From positions 1 to 64,000 of the forward strand of contig NZ_JASLAW010000046.1 of assembly GCF_030147005.1 (NCBI RefSeq): 64,000 nt of DNA. Reading direction: 5' to 3'. Below the pieces are notes generated by a model, which did no database searches, was not told the origin of the DNA, and saw only the letters and a program-made list of their open reading frames with translations. Source of the DNA: Pseudomonas sp. GTDB lineage: Bacteria > Pseudomonadota > Gammaproteobacteria > Pseudomonadales > Pseudomonadaceae. Of the stretch, positions 25,323 through 34,058 are shown piece after piece. Within the stretch, counting starts at the first letter, position 1; each line of letters starts with the position of its first letter. Position numbers and translations under genes: made by a program.

Positions 25323-27047
25323 ATGAATAGATCTTCCGCGTTGCTCCTTGCTTTTGTCTTCCTAAGCGGCTGCCAGTCCATGGCACCCGTGTCGCCGGAC
25401 GGTGCGCCGCCGGTTGAAGACAGCACCCCAGCCCCTGAAAAACCCAAGGTTTATTCCTCGTTCAGCGAAGAAACGATCTACGGCCTGCTGACAGCGGAAC
25501 TGGCCGGCCAGCGTAATCGCTTCGATATTGCCTTGGATAATTACGTCACCCAGGCCATCAATACCCAGGACCCCGGTATTTCGGAGCGGGCGTTTCGCAT
25601 CGCTGAGTACCTGGGGGCGGATCAGGCCGCGCTCGACGCCTCAATGATCTGGGCGAAAAACGCCCCGGACGACCTGGAAGCTCAACGTGCGGCCGCTGTG
25701 CAGTTGGCACGCGCCGGGCGCTATGACGACTCCATGGTCTATATGGAAAAAGTCTTGCAGGGCAAGGGCGACACACACTTCGACTTCCTTGCGCTGTCGG
25801 CCGCCGATACCGATCAGGATACGCGCAATGGCCTGATGAAGAGTTTCGATCGCCTGCTGCAGAAGCATCCGAATAACAGCCAGCTGATTTTCGGCAAGGC
25901 CCTGCTGCTGCAACAGGACGATGAAGCCGACGCCGCCCTTAAGCTGCTGGAGCAGAACCCGCCGGAAGAGGGTGAGATCGCACCGATCCTGCTGCGCGCG
26001 CGCCTGCTGCAGAACCTCAACCGCGGTAAGGAAGCGATTCCGCTGCTGGAAAAAAGTATCAAGAAGTATCCAGAAGACAAGCGCCTGCGCCTGACTTACG
26101 CGCGGATGCTGGTTGAGCAGGACCGCATGGAAGACGCCAAAGTGCAGTTTGCCAATCTGGTCCAGCAATACCCGGACGACGACGAACTGCGCTATTCCCT
26201 CGCACTGGTGTGCCTGGAAGCCAAGGCCTGGGACGAGGCCAAGGGCTATCTGGAAGAGCTGGTCGCACGCGAAAGCCATGTGGACTCGGCGCACCTGAAC
26301 CTGGGCCGCATCGCTGAAGAGCGCAACGACCCGCAAGCGGCCCTGCTTGAGTACGCCCAGGTCGGCCCGGGCAATGACTACCTGCCGGCACAGTTGCGCC
26401 AGGCCGATATTCTGATGAGTAATGGTCGTACGGACGAAGCGGAGAAACGCCTGACCGCGGCCCGCGATGCCGAACCGGACTACGCGATCCAGTTATATCT
26501 GATCCAGGCCGAAACCTTGTCAGCCAACAACCAGAGCGAACGCGCCTGGAAACTGTTGCAACAGGCCTTGCTGCAATACCCCGACGACCTGAACCTGCTC
26601 TACACCCGCGCCATGCAGGCGGAAAAACGCAATGACCTGGCGCAGATGGAAAAAGACCTGCGCCTGATCATCAAGCGCGACCCGGACAACGCCATGGCCC
26701 TCAACGCCTTGGGTTACACCCTGTCCGACCGCACAACGCGCTACGACGAAGCCAAGGTGCTGATCGAACAGGCCCACAAGCTCAACCCGGAAGACCCGGC
26801 CGTGCTCGACAGCCTGGGCTGGGTCAATTACCGCCTGGGCAACCTCGACGAGGCCGAGCGCCTGCTGCGCCAGGCGCTGGAGCGCTTCCCGGACCACGAA
26901 GTCGCCGCACACCTGGGCGAAGTGTTGTGGGCCAACGGCAAGCAACGCGAAGCACGACAAATCTGGGAGAAGTTCCTCAAGGAACAACCCGAAAGCCCTA
27001 TCCTGCGCGGCACCATCAAGCGCCTGACCGGATCCGAGACCCTATAA
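25323..27047 (+). CDS. Tetratricopeptide repeat lipoprotein
   Basis: A 574-residue exported protein with a lipobox (FLSGCQS, Cys near residue 17) and many TPR units across residues 60-560 (e.g. LEQNPPEEGEIAPILLRAR, LNALGYTLSDRT..YDEAKVLIEQAHKLNPEDPAVLDSLGWVNYRLGNLDEAERLL). It is likely an outer-membrane-attached scaffold protein. Four bp upstream of lolB and in an operon with lolB-ispE, the usual Pseudomonas order, but its partner is not known to me. Confidence 0.88.
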   Translation: MNRSSALLLAFVFLSGCQSMAPVSPDGAPPVEDSTPAPEKPKVYSSFSEETIYGLLTAELAGQRNRFDIALDNYVTQAINTQDPGISERAFRIAEYLGADQAALDASMIWAKNAPDDLEAQRAAAVQLARAGRYDDSMVYMEKVLQGKGDTHFDFLALSAADTDQDTRNGLMKSFDRLLQKHPNNSQLIFGKALLLQQDDEADAALKLLEQNPPEEGEIAPILLRARLLQNLNRGKEAIPLLEKSIKKYPEDKRLRLTYARMLVEQDRMEDAKVQFANLVQQYPDDDELRYSLALVCLEAKAWDEAKGYLEELVARESHVDSAHLNLGRIAEERNDPQAALLEYAQVGPGNDYLPAQLRQADILMSNGRTDEAEKRLTAARDAEPDYAIQLYLIQAETLSANNQSERAWKLLQQALLQYPDDLNLLYTRAMQAEKRNDLAQMEKDLRLIIKRDPDNAMALNALGYTLSDRTTRYDEAKVLIEQAHKLNPEDPAVLDSLGWVNYRLGNLDEAERLLRQALERFPDHEVAAHLGEVLWANGKQREARQIWEKFLKEQPESPILRGTIKRLTGSETL

Positions 27048-27051
27048 GCTT

Positions 27052-27669
27052 ATGTTCTTGCGCCACGTTATCGTTTTCAGCTTCATCGCCCTGCTCGCCG
27101 GTTGCGCGGGTTTTGGCTCCCGCGAATCCGTTGAAGGCCAGGGCAACCCGGCACAATGGCAGCAGCACAAGGACCAGCTCAGCAGCATCGACGGCTGGCA
27201 GATCGAAGGCAAGGTCGGGGTGCGCGCGCCGAAAGATTCCGGCAGCGGCACCTTGTTCTGGCTGCAACGCCAGGATTACTACGATATTCGTCTCTCTGGC
27301 CCGCTGGGTCGGGGTGCCGCTCGCCTGACCGGCCGACCGGGGCAAGTGAGCCTCGAAGTGGCCAACCAGGGCCGCTACGAAGCGACCTCCCCGGAAGAAC
27401 TGCTGGAACAGCAGATCGGCTGGAAGCTGCCCGTGTCGCACTTGGTCTGGTGGGTGCGCGGCCTCCCGGCGCCTGACAGCAAAAGCCGCTTGAGCCTCAA
27501 TGGCGACAGTCGCCTGGCCTCCCTTGAGCAGGATGGCTGGCAGGTCGAATACCTGAGCTACGTGCAGCAGAACGGTTACTGGCTGCCCGAGCGCATCAAA
27601 CTGCACGGCACCGACCTTGACGTCACGCTGGTGATCAAGGACTGGCAACCGCGTAAATTGGGGCAATAA
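27052..27669 (+). CDS. lolB: Outer membrane lipoprotein insertase LolB
   Basis: Receives lipoproteins from LolA and inserts them into the outer membrane. The 205-residue product has a signal peptide with lipobox LLAGCAG (Cys18) and the LolB core (WQIEGKVGVRAPKDSGSGTLFWLQ...). It starts just after the TPR gene stop and ends one base before the GTG of ispE. Confidence 0.95.
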   Translation: MFLRHVIVFSFIALLAGCAGFGSRESVEGQGNPAQWQQHKDQLSSIDGWQIEGKVGVRAPKDSGSGTLFWLQRQDYYDIRLSGPLGRGAARLTGRPGQVSLEVANQGRYEATSPEELLEQQIGWKLPVSHLVWWVRGLPAPDSKSRLSLNGDSRLASLEQDGWQVEYLSYVQQNGYWLPERIKLHGTDLDVTLVIKDWQPRKLGQ

Positions 27670-27670
27670 C

Positions 27671-28522
27671 GTGACAGTCGCAAAACTCACGTTGCCCTCC
27701 CCCGCCAAACTCAATCTGATGCTGCACATTCTGGGCCGTCGTGAAGACGGCTATCACGAGTTGCAGACGCTGTTTCAGTTTCTCGACTATGGCGATGAAC
27801 TGACCTTCGCCGTGCGTGACGATGGCGTGATCAAGCTGCACACCCCCTTCGAAGGCGTGCCCCACGACAGCAACCTGATCGTGAAGGCCGCGAAAAAACT
27901 TCAGCAACAATCCGACTGCCCGCTCGGCATCGATATCTGGATCGATAAGATCCTGCCCATGGGCGGCGGTATCGGCGGGGGCAGCTCAAATGCCGCGACC
28001 ACATTGCTCGGGCTCAACCACTTGTGGCAACTGGGCTGGGACCAGGATCGCCTGGCCGCGCTGGGCCTTACGCTGGGCGCGGACGTCCCGGTTTTCGTGC
28101 GTGGGCATGCCGCATTTGCTGAGGGCGTGGGAGAGAAACTGACCCCCGTAGAACCCGAAGAGCCGTGGTATCTCGTGCTGGTGCCGCAAGTATCTGTAAG
28201 TACAGCAGAAATTTTTTCAGATCCGTTGTTGACACGTAACTCTTCTCCCATTAAAGTGCGCCCCGTTCCCAAGGGAAACAGTCGAAATGACTGCTTACCG
28301 GTTGTAGCAAGGCGTTATCCAGAAGTACGTAACGCTTTGAATTTGCTAGGTAAATTTACCGAAGCAAAATTAACCGGAACTGGAAGTTGTGTGTTTGGGG
28401 GCTTCCCAAGCAAAGCTGAAGCTGATAAAGTCTCGGCCCTTCTTACAGAGACCCTTACAGGGTTTGTAGCGAAAGGAAGCAACGTTTCGATGTTGCATCG
28501 CAAGCTGCAAAATCTGCTCTAA
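27671..28522 (+). CDS. ispE: 4-diphosphocytidyl-2-C-methyl-D-erythritol kinase
   Basis: GHMP kinase of the MEP isoprenoid pathway, 283 residues, GTG start. Motifs LPSPAKLNLMLHI (N-terminal Lys/Asn), PMGGGIGGGSSNAAT (about 97-111, ATP loop) and KLTGTGSCVFGGF are present. The DNA from about 28200 to the stop is clearly richer in A/T at third positions than the first two thirds (many TTA, GTA, AAA, GGA codons), and a promoter-like sequence for the tRNA-Gln-prs unit lies in it. Confidence 0.97.
   Translation: MTVAKLTLPSPAKLNLMLHILGRREDGYHELQTLFQFLDYGDELTFAVRDDGVIKLHTPFEGVPHDSNLIVKAAKKLQQQSDCPLGIDIWIDKILPMGGGIGGGSSNAATTLLGLNHLWQLGWDQDRLAALGLTLGADVPVFVRGHAAFAEGVGEKLTPVEPEEPWYLVLVPQVSVSTAEIFSDPLLTRNSSPIKVRPVPKGNSRNDCLPVVARRYPEVRNALNLLGKFTEAKLTGTGSCVFGGFPSKAEADKVSALLTETLTGFVAKGSNVSMLHRKLQNLL
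28229..28256 (+). promoter_or_regulatory. Putative sigma-70 promoter inside ispE
   Basis: TTGACA (28229-28234), 16-bp spacer, TTAAAG (28251-28256; TAAAGT with 17 bp). It points to tRNA-Gln and prs about 300-430 bp downstream. A perfect -35 in an otherwise GC-rich genome makes it plausible. Confidence 0.45.
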
Positions 28523-28559
28523 AAGGAATCGAGTGTTAGGCACTCGTTGCAACAGATAC

Positions 28560-28634
28560 AGGGGCGTCGCCAAGCGGTAAGGCAGCAGGTTTTGATCCTG
28601 CCATGCGTTGGTTCGAATCCAGCCGCCCCTGCCA
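28560..28634 (+). tRNA. tRNA-Gln (TTG)
   Basis: A 75-nt cloverleaf with acceptor arms AGGGGCG / CGCCCCT, anticodon loop TTTTGAT giving anticodon TTG, a T-arm GTTCGAATC and encoded CCA end. It lies between ispE and prs, the conserved place in Pseudomonas. Confidence 0.95.
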
Positions 28635-28680
28635 TTTTCTAATACTCATCCAGGTTACCCTCAGCCTCTAGGTACTGCGC

Positions 28681-29622
28681 GTGTCCAAGATGATGGTCTT
28701 TACGGGGAATGCCAACCCCGATCTGGCTCGACGTGTCGTACGTCAGCTGCATATCCCTCTCGGTGACATCTCTGTCGGTAAGTTCTCCGACGGCGAAATT
28801 ACAGCCGAGATCAATGAAAACGTTCGCGGTAAAGACGTATTCATTATTCAGCCGACCTGCGCTCCGACCAACGATAACCTGATGGAACTCGTCGTGATGG
28901 CTGATGCCTTCCGCCGCTCCTCAGCGACTCGAATCACAGCTGTAATCCCTTACTTTGGTTATGCCCGTCAGGATCGCCGTCCGCGTTCCGCACGTGTGGC
29001 CATCAGCGCGAAAGTCGTTGCTGACATGCTGACCGTGGTAGGTATCGACCGTGTTCTCACGGTTGACCTGCACGCTGACCAAATCCAGGGGTTCTTCGAT
29101 ATTCCGGTAGATAACATCTACGGCTCCCCCGTTCTGGTGGATGACATCGAAGACCAGCGCTTTGAAAACCTGATGATCGTGTCCCCGGACATTGGTGGCG
29201 TCGTGCGTGCACGGGCTGTTGCCAAATCCCTGGGCGTGGACCTCGGTATCATCGACAAACGCCGCGAGAAAGCCAATCACTCTGAAGTGATGCATATCAT
29301 CGGTGATGTCGAAGGGCGTACCTGTATTCTGGTTGATGACATGGTCGACACCGCCGGCACCTTGTGCCATGCGGCGAAAGCCTTGAAAGAGCACGGTGCG
29401 GCAAAAGTCTTCGCCTACTGCACACACCCTGTGCTGTCGGGCCGAGCGATCGAAAACATCGAGAACTCCATGCTGGACGAACTGGTGGTGACTAACACCA
29501 TCCCGTTGTCCGCTGCAGCTCAAGCCTGTTCGCGTATCCGTCAACTGGATATCGCACCGGTAGTTGCCGAAGCGGTTCGCCGCATCAGCAACGAAGAATC
29601 GATCAGCGCGATGTTCCGCTAA
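28681..29622 (+). CDS. prs: Ribose-phosphate pyrophosphokinase
   Basis: Makes PRPP from ribose 5-phosphate and ATP for nucleotide, His and Trp synthesis. The 313-residue product has RRPRSARVAISAKVVADML (flexible loop region), TVDLHADQIQGFFDIPVDNIYG and the PRPP loop CILVDDMVDTAGTL (about 217-230). GTG start at 28681. Followed by a strong terminator. Confidence 0.98.
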   Translation: MSKMMVFTGNANPDLARRVVRQLHIPLGDISVGKFSDGEITAEINENVRGKDVFIIQPTCAPTNDNLMELVVMADAFRRSSATRITAVIPYFGYARQDRRPRSARVAISAKVVADMLTVVGIDRVLTVDLHADQIQGFFDIPVDNIYGSPVLVDDIEDQRFENLMIVSPDIGGVVRARAVAKSLGVDLGIIDKRREKANHSEVMHIIGDVEGRTCILVDDMVDTAGTLCHAAKALKEHGAAKVFAYCTHPVLSGRAIENIENSMLDELVVTNTIPLSAAAQACSRIRQLDIAPVVAEAVRRISNEESISAMFR

Positions 29623-29653
29623 GGGTCAAACCTGCGGACCACCTCACTGACGA

Positions 29654-29696
29654 AAAGCGCCCCGCCCCAGCATTCCGCTGGGGCGGGGCTTTTTTG
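29654..29696 (+). terminator. Intrinsic terminator after prs
   Basis: An 11-bp GC stem CCCCGCCCCAG / CTGGGGCGGGG, then a run of six T's, 30-70 bp after the prs stop. Confidence 0.9.
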
Positions 29697-29759
29697 CCCA
29701 TATCGAGTTCGGCGCTGGTCGCAAACGCCCCTCGATCATGGCTATTTTGGAGATACAAC

Positions 29760-30362
29760 ATGAACGAATTTACTCTGAACGCCCAAGCGCGTACTGACCT
29801 GGGGAAAGGTGCGAGCCGCCGCCTGCGTCACGCCGCCAACATCCCAGCCGTTGTTTACGGTGGTAGCAAGCCTGCTGAATCCGTGACCATTCTGGCCAAG
29901 GAAATCGCCAAGCTGTTCGAAAACGAAGCGGCCTACAGCCACGTTATCGAACTGAACGTCGATGGCACCAAGCAGAACGTGATCGTTAAAGCAATGCAGC
30001 GTCACCCTGCCAAGCAGTTCATCATGCACGCTGACTTCGTTCGCGTTGTAGCTGGCCAGAAACTGACCGCCATCGTGCCTGTGCACTTTGTTGGTGAAGA
30101 AGCTCCGATCAAGAAAGGCGGCATTGTTTCCCACACCGCTACCGAGCTGGAAGTGACTTGCCTGCCGAAAGATCTGCCTGAGTTCATCGAAGTCGACCTG
30201 TCGAACGCTGAAATCGGCACCATCATTCACCTGTCCGACCTCAAGGCCCCTAAAGGCGTTGAATTCGTTGCACTGGCTCACAACGACGACAAGGCTGTTG
30301 CCAACGTCCACGCGCCACGTGTTGTAGCTGAAGATGAAGCTGAAGAACCCGCTGCAGAGTAA
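29760..30362 (+). CDS. rplY: 50S ribosomal protein L25 (general stress protein Ctc form)
   Basis: Binds 5S rRNA. The 200-residue product is the long Ctc/TL5 form with an N-terminal L25 domain (FTLNAQARTDLGKGASRRLRHAANIPAVVYGG) and a C-terminal beta domain ending in an acidic tail (EDEAEEPAAE). ATG at 29760 preceded by GGAG; the longer in-frame start would overlap the terminator and is rejected. Confidence 0.97.
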   Translation: MNEFTLNAQARTDLGKGASRRLRHAANIPAVVYGGSKPAESVTILAKEIAKLFENEAAYSHVIELNVDGTKQNVIVKAMQRHPAKQFIMHADFVRVVAGQKLTAIVPVHFVGEEAPIKKGGIVSHTATELEVTCLPKDLPEFIEVDLSNAEIGTIIHLSDLKAPKGVEFVALAHNDDKAVANVHAPRVVAEDEAEEPAAE

Positions 30363-30528
30363 TTTTCTCTGCAACGAAGGAGCTTGAGAAAACATCGCGG
30401 ACCGAAACGTAGCGAGAAAGCGGGCGATAACGCGACGTTTACTCTTGAGTAAATGATGTAATGTCGTCCACTTTCGCCGCACTCCGGTCTGGCGATGTAT
30501 CCACAACTCCAAAGGAAGGGCCCCTGTC

Positions 30529-31113
30529 GTGACCGCCATTAAACTGATCGTTGGCCTGGGAAATCCAGGCGCCGAATACGAACAGACCCGGCATAACGCG
30601 GGGGCCCTTTTTGTTGAGCGCATCGCCCATGCCCAAGGCATCAATCTTGTGGCCGATCGCAAATATTTTGGCCTGACCGGGCGCTTCTCGCACCAGGGTC
30701 AGGATGTTCGTCTACTGATTCCCACCACCTACATGAACCGCAGCGGCCAGGCTGTCGCGGCGCTTGCGGGCTTCTTCCGGATCAAGCCCGAAGAAATCCT
30801 GGTGGCCCATGACGAACTGGACTTGCCACCCGGCGTTGCCAAACTCAAGTTGGGCGGCGGGCATGGTGGGCACAATGGCCTGCGCGACATCATCGCGCAG
30901 TTGGGCAATCAGAATAATTTTTACCGCCTGCGGCTCGGCATTGGCCACCCAGGTGTCGCCAGTATGGTTTCAAATTTCGTCCTGGGTCGTGCGCCACGCG
31001 CCGAACAGGAAAAACTCGATGCCAGCATCGACTTTGCCCTCGGCGTGCTGCCGGATATCTTCGCCGGTGAATGGAACCGTGCGATGAAAAACCTGCACAG
31101 CCAGAAGGCCTGA
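30529..31113 (+). CDS. pth: Peptidyl-tRNA hydrolase
   Basis: Cleaves peptidyl-tRNA to recycle tRNA. The 194-residue product (GTG start, AAGGAAGG upstream) has the motifs IVGLGNPGAEYEQTRHNAGALFVE with the catalytic His near residue 24, and VAHDELDLPPGVAKLKLGGGHGGHNGLRD. A 166-bp gap to rplY may hold a promoter but none is clear. ychF follows after 21 bp. Confidence 0.97.
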   Translation: MTAIKLIVGLGNPGAEYEQTRHNAGALFVERIAHAQGINLVADRKYFGLTGRFSHQGQDVRLLIPTTYMNRSGQAVAALAGFFRIKPEEILVAHDELDLPPGVAKLKLGGGHGGHNGLRDIIAQLGNQNNFYRLRLGIGHPGVASMVSNFVLGRAPRAEQEKLDASIDFALGVLPDIFAGEWNRAMKNLHSQKA

Positions 31114-31134
31114 CTCTTACCGAGGGGAAACACC

Positions 31135-32235
31135 ATGGGATTCAATTGCGGCATCGTCGGCCTGCCCAACGTCGGCAAATCCACCCTGTTCAACGCACTG
31201 ACCAAGTCCGGTATCGCGGCGGAGAACTTCCCCTTCTGCACCATCGAACCCAACAGCGGTATCGTGCCGATGCCGGACCCACGCCTGGAAGCGCTTGCGG
31301 CTATCGTCAATCCCAAGCGCATCCTGCCGACCACCATGGAATTCGTCGACATCGCGGGCCTGGTCGCCGGCGCTTCGAAAGGTGAAGGCCTGGGCAACAA
31401 GTTCCTGGCCAACATCCGCGAAACCGATGCCATCGCCCACGTGGTCCGCTGCTTTGAAGACGAGAACGTGATTCACGTCTCCAACAGCGTCGACCCTAAG
31501 CGCGACATCGAGATCATCGACTTGGAACTGATCTTCGCCGACCTCGACAGCTGCGAGAAGCAACTGCAGAAAGTCGCACGCAATGCCAAAGGCGGTGACA
31601 AGGAAGCCGTGGTTCAGAAGGGCCTGCTGGAACAGCTGATCGCTCACTTCACCGAAGGCAAGCCGGCGCGTAGCCTGATGAAGAACATGGGCGCTGACGA
31701 GAAGGCCGTGGTCAAAGGTTTCCACCTGCTGACTACCAAGCCTGTGATGTACATCGCCAACGTCGCTGAAGACGGCTTCGAGAACAACCCGCTGCTCGAC
31801 GTGGTCAAGGCCATCGCCGATGAAGAAGGCGCCATCGTGGTACCGGTGTGCAACAAGATCGAAGCGGAAATCGCCGAGCTTGATGACGGTGAAGAAAAGG
31901 ACATGTTCCTGGAAGCCCTGGGCCTGGAAGAACCGGGTCTGAACCGCGTAATCCGCGCCGGCTACGAAATGCTCAATCTGCAGACCTACTTCACCGCCGG
32001 CGTCGAAGAAGTGCGCGCCTGGACCGTCAAGGTCGGCGCCACCGCGCCACAAGCCGCCGGCGTGATCCACACCGACTTCGAAAAAGGCTTTATCCGCGCC
32101 GAAGTGATCGCTTACAACGACTTCATCCAGTACAAGGGCGAAGCCGGTGCCAAGGAAGCCGGCAAATGGCGCCTGGAAGGCAAGGAATACATCGTCAAGG
32201 ATGGTGATGTGATGCACTTCCGTTTCAACGTGTAA
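31135..32235 (+). CDS. ychF: Redox-regulated ATPase YchF
   Basis: Obg-family P-loop protein that prefers ATP and binds ribosomes. The 366-residue product has G1 GLPNVGKSTLFNAL (about 8-21), G3 DIAGLVAGASKGEGLGN, a coiled-coil middle and a C-terminal TGS domain ending YIVKDGDVMHFRFNV. In Pseudomonas ychF is normally followed by tRNA-Met; here 18.7 kb of type III secretion genes separate the two. Confidence 0.97.
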   Translation: MGFNCGIVGLPNVGKSTLFNALTKSGIAAENFPFCTIEPNSGIVPMPDPRLEALAAIVNPKRILPTTMEFVDIAGLVAGASKGEGLGNKFLANIRETDAIAHVVRCFEDENVIHVSNSVDPKRDIEIIDLELIFADLDSCEKQLQKVARNAKGGDKEAVVQKGLLEQLIAHFTEGKPARSLMKNMGADEKAVVKGFHLLTTKPVMYIANVAEDGFENNPLLDVVKAIADEEGAIVVPVCNKIEAEIAELDDGEEKDMFLEALGLEEPGLNRVIRAGYEMLNLQTYFTAGVEEVRAWTVKVGATAPQAAGVIHTDFEKGFIRAEVIAYNDFIQYKGEAGAKEAGKWRLEGKEYIVKDGDVMHFRFNV

Positions 32236-32259
32236 ACGTTAACTGCATTTACGTGTAAG

Positions 32260-32289
32260 AAAAAGCCGATGCATTGCATCGGCTTTTTT
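32260..32289 (+). terminator. Intrinsic terminator after ychF
   Basis: Stem AAGCCGATGCA / TGCATCGGCTT followed by a T-run, 25 bp after the ychF stop. It marks the left edge of the type III secretion island. The rest of the gap to 32628 is A/T-rich, with no gene or clear promoter seen. Confidence 0.88.
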
Positions 32290-32628
32290 GTGTCTTCGTC
32301 AAAGCCCACTATTTGCACGACATTAAACCCGTTATATCTGTGCCATTTGCGAACATATTTTTAATAAAGACTCAGCCATATTCACCACTACAGCCCGAAA
32401 AACCTGGAACACTTAAAACTATTCCGCGCCAACTTAAGAATTCTCTTACACTGAACACGTACAAAAAACCCTCTCAGCACTTGCAACTTCCGAAGTACTC
32501 CCACCCTGATAACTTAGTTGAATTTAAGACCTGTCCAAATCATGACAACTTAAAAAAATTCTGTTTAACTGCATACATATGGAGATATGCCCTCATATAG
32601 CGGCCATCGCACTGGAGCAAAAAATACT

Positions 32629-33555
32629 ATGTCGACGCTCAGTCAGAAAAGTCTTATAGCAGATATAATTTTTTCTGATTGCCCGAGCATCGAAGCGACT
32701 GTAAACAGCACAGCAGCTCTCGATATAGATATTCTACTACTGGGAGAAACGGGAACCGGTAAAGATACGTTGGCACAACGTATTCACCAGATGTCCCGGC
32801 GCAAAGGAGACTTCGTTGCGGTTAACTGTGCCGCCATCCCGGAAAGTCTTGCCGAAAGCCAGCTGTTCGGCGTTAACAGCGGTGCGTATACGGGCGCAAT
32901 GCAATCACGGGCCGGATTCGTTGAGGCAGCCCACCTGGGCACCTTGTACCTCGATGAAATAGACAGCATGCCACTGACACTGCAGGCCAAGTTGTTGCGC
33001 GTACTGGAGTCCCGTGGGGTGGAGCGTTTGGGCTCAACCCGATTCATACCCGTGGACATGCGAGTGATCGCATCTGCGCAGCACGCGCTGCACGAAATGG
33101 TCGAACAAGGCACCTTCCGACGCGACCTGTACTTTCGCTTGAATGTCGTCAGCATTCACCTCCCCGCTTTACGGGATCGGCGTGAGCGGATCATCCCCAT
33201 GTTCCTTGACATGATTGAGCAAGAGGCTGACCACTTCAAACTCCCCCCTCCTCTCCCTCCTGACAAGCAGTTATTGCAACAGCTGCTGTGTCACGCCTGG
33301 AACGGCAATGTCCGTGAGTTACGCTCTACCGCCAAACGTTTTGTATTGGGTCTGCCACCGCTGGCAGCGACAGTCATACACCACCAGGAAATAGAAATGA
33401 GCCTGAAAGCTCGTTTGCACCAGATGGAGAAGTCGCTCATAGAGGAGTCTCTTCGACAAAACAGCCATTGTGTCGACAGTGTGGCGATAGAGCTGGGAGT
33501 CGCGAAAAGAACGCTTTACCACCGGATCAAACACTTGGGCGTATCACTGAACTGA
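32629..33555 (+). CDS. hrpS: Sigma-54 dependent activator, HrpS/HrpR type
   Basis: Enhancer-binding AAA+ activator expected to drive hrpL with sigma-54. The 308-residue product lacks a receiver domain and has Walker A GETGTGKD (39-46), the sigma-54 contact loop GAYTGA (85-90), Walker B TLYLDEID (105-112), arginine finger region FRRDLYFRLNV and a C-terminal Fis-type HTH (VAIELGVAKRTLYHRIKHLGV). P. syringae uses an HrpR-HrpS pair; only one such gene is here, as in the single-activator systems of P. fluorescens (RspR) and Erwinia. The ATG at 32629 with GGAG upstream is preferred. Confidence 0.9.
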   Translation: MSTLSQKSLIADIIFSDCPSIEATVNSTAALDIDILLLGETGTGKDTLAQRIHQMSRRKGDFVAVNCAAIPESLAESQLFGVNSGAYTGAMQSRAGFVEAAHLGTLYLDEIDSMPLTLQAKLLRVLESRGVERLGSTRFIPVDMRVIASAQHALHEMVEQGTFRRDLYFRLNVVSIHLPALRDRRERIIPMFLDMIEQEADHFKLPPPLPPDKQLLQQLLCHAWNGNVRELRSTAKRFVLGLPPLAATVIHHQEIEMSLKARLHQMEKSLIEESLRQNSHCVDSVAIELGVAKRTLYHRIKHLGVSLN

Positions 33556-33618
33556 GAGCCCCCGTCGCCCCCTGGGCATAAGTAGTTACATATTTAAAGC
33601 TATCGCCTAAACGCCCAT

Positions 33619-33646
33619 GGAACGCATAAATTTTTTGAACCACATA
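33619..33646 (+). promoter_or_regulatory. hrp box (HrpL promoter) of the hrpA operon
   Basis: GGAACG (33619-33624)-N15-CCACATA (33640-33646), one mismatch from the consensus GGAACC-N15/16-CCACNNA. It lies 85 bp before the pilin-like gene. Confidence 0.75.
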
Positions 33647-33731
33647 AATGACGGAACGGCTTTGGCAGGGTTGCTAACCACCCCAAGCATCGCTAGGTCC
33701 AGTGAAACTAACGTTATATACGGAGAAAAAT

Positions 33732-33941
33732 ATGACTTCCCCAATTAACCCCTACGGCTTCTCTCCTTTCGGCGGCTACGGCAGTGGCTTTGGCGTCGGA
33801 CCATCTGACGCGGAAGCACAAGCTGGCTTTAAGGCAATTGACGCTAAGAAGCGGGCGGATGGCTTAGAAAACGCACTGGAAAAAGCAGAAGCGGAAAAAA
33901 CCAACGGTAAAAAAGCGGTCACTGACGCAATTCGACTTTAA
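33732..33941 (+). CDS. hrpA: Hrp pilus subunit HrpA-like protein
   Basis: A 69-residue protein, rich in Gly, Tyr, Phe and Pro in the first third (YGFSPFGGYGSGFGVG) and a charged helix rich in Ala, Lys, Glu behind (about 28-65). Size, place (first gene after an hrp box, upstream of hrpB-hrcJ) and helical C-terminus fit the pilin HrpA, a fast-changing family, so identity rests mainly on context. GGAG sits 6 bp before the ATG at 33732. P. syringae HrpA is longer (about 110). Confidence 0.65.
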   Translation: MTSPINPYGFSPFGGYGSGFGVGPSDAEAQAGFKAIDAKKRADGLENALEKAEAEKTNGKKAVTDAIRL

Positions 33942-33958
33942 TAAAGTAGCGCCTATGC

Positions 33959-33988
33959 ACTGTCCCGTGCGCGCAGCATCGGGGCAGT
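33959..33988 (+). other. Hairpin between hrpA and hrpB
   Basis: Arms ACTGTCCCG (33959-33967) and CGGGGCAGT (33980-33988) pair over 9 bp with one G-U, without a T-run. It may stabilise the pilin transcript and reduce read-through, giving more HrpA than downstream products (inference). Confidence 0.45.
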
Positions 33989-34058
33989 CACTTCGACAAC
34001 CATGATGTTATTACCAACGACAGTCAGTTAGCTCGTAACGTGTAGTAAGGGGAGTTCT

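Noticed and set aside
32406..32435. GGAACA-N17-CCAACTT before the hrpS-like gene as an hrp box
   Set aside because: The -10 element lacks the conserved CCAC and the spacing is at the limit; the activator gene is normally not HrpL-dependent.
33653..33685. GGAACG...CCACCCCA as another hrp box before hrpA
   Set aside because: The space between the two elements is 19 bp, too long for HrpL (15-17). The better box is 34 bp upstream.
33942..34058. hrpZ harpin or a small gene between hrpA and hrpB
   Set aside because: Only 117 bp with a hairpin and the hrpB ribosome-binding site; no open frame with a start signal.
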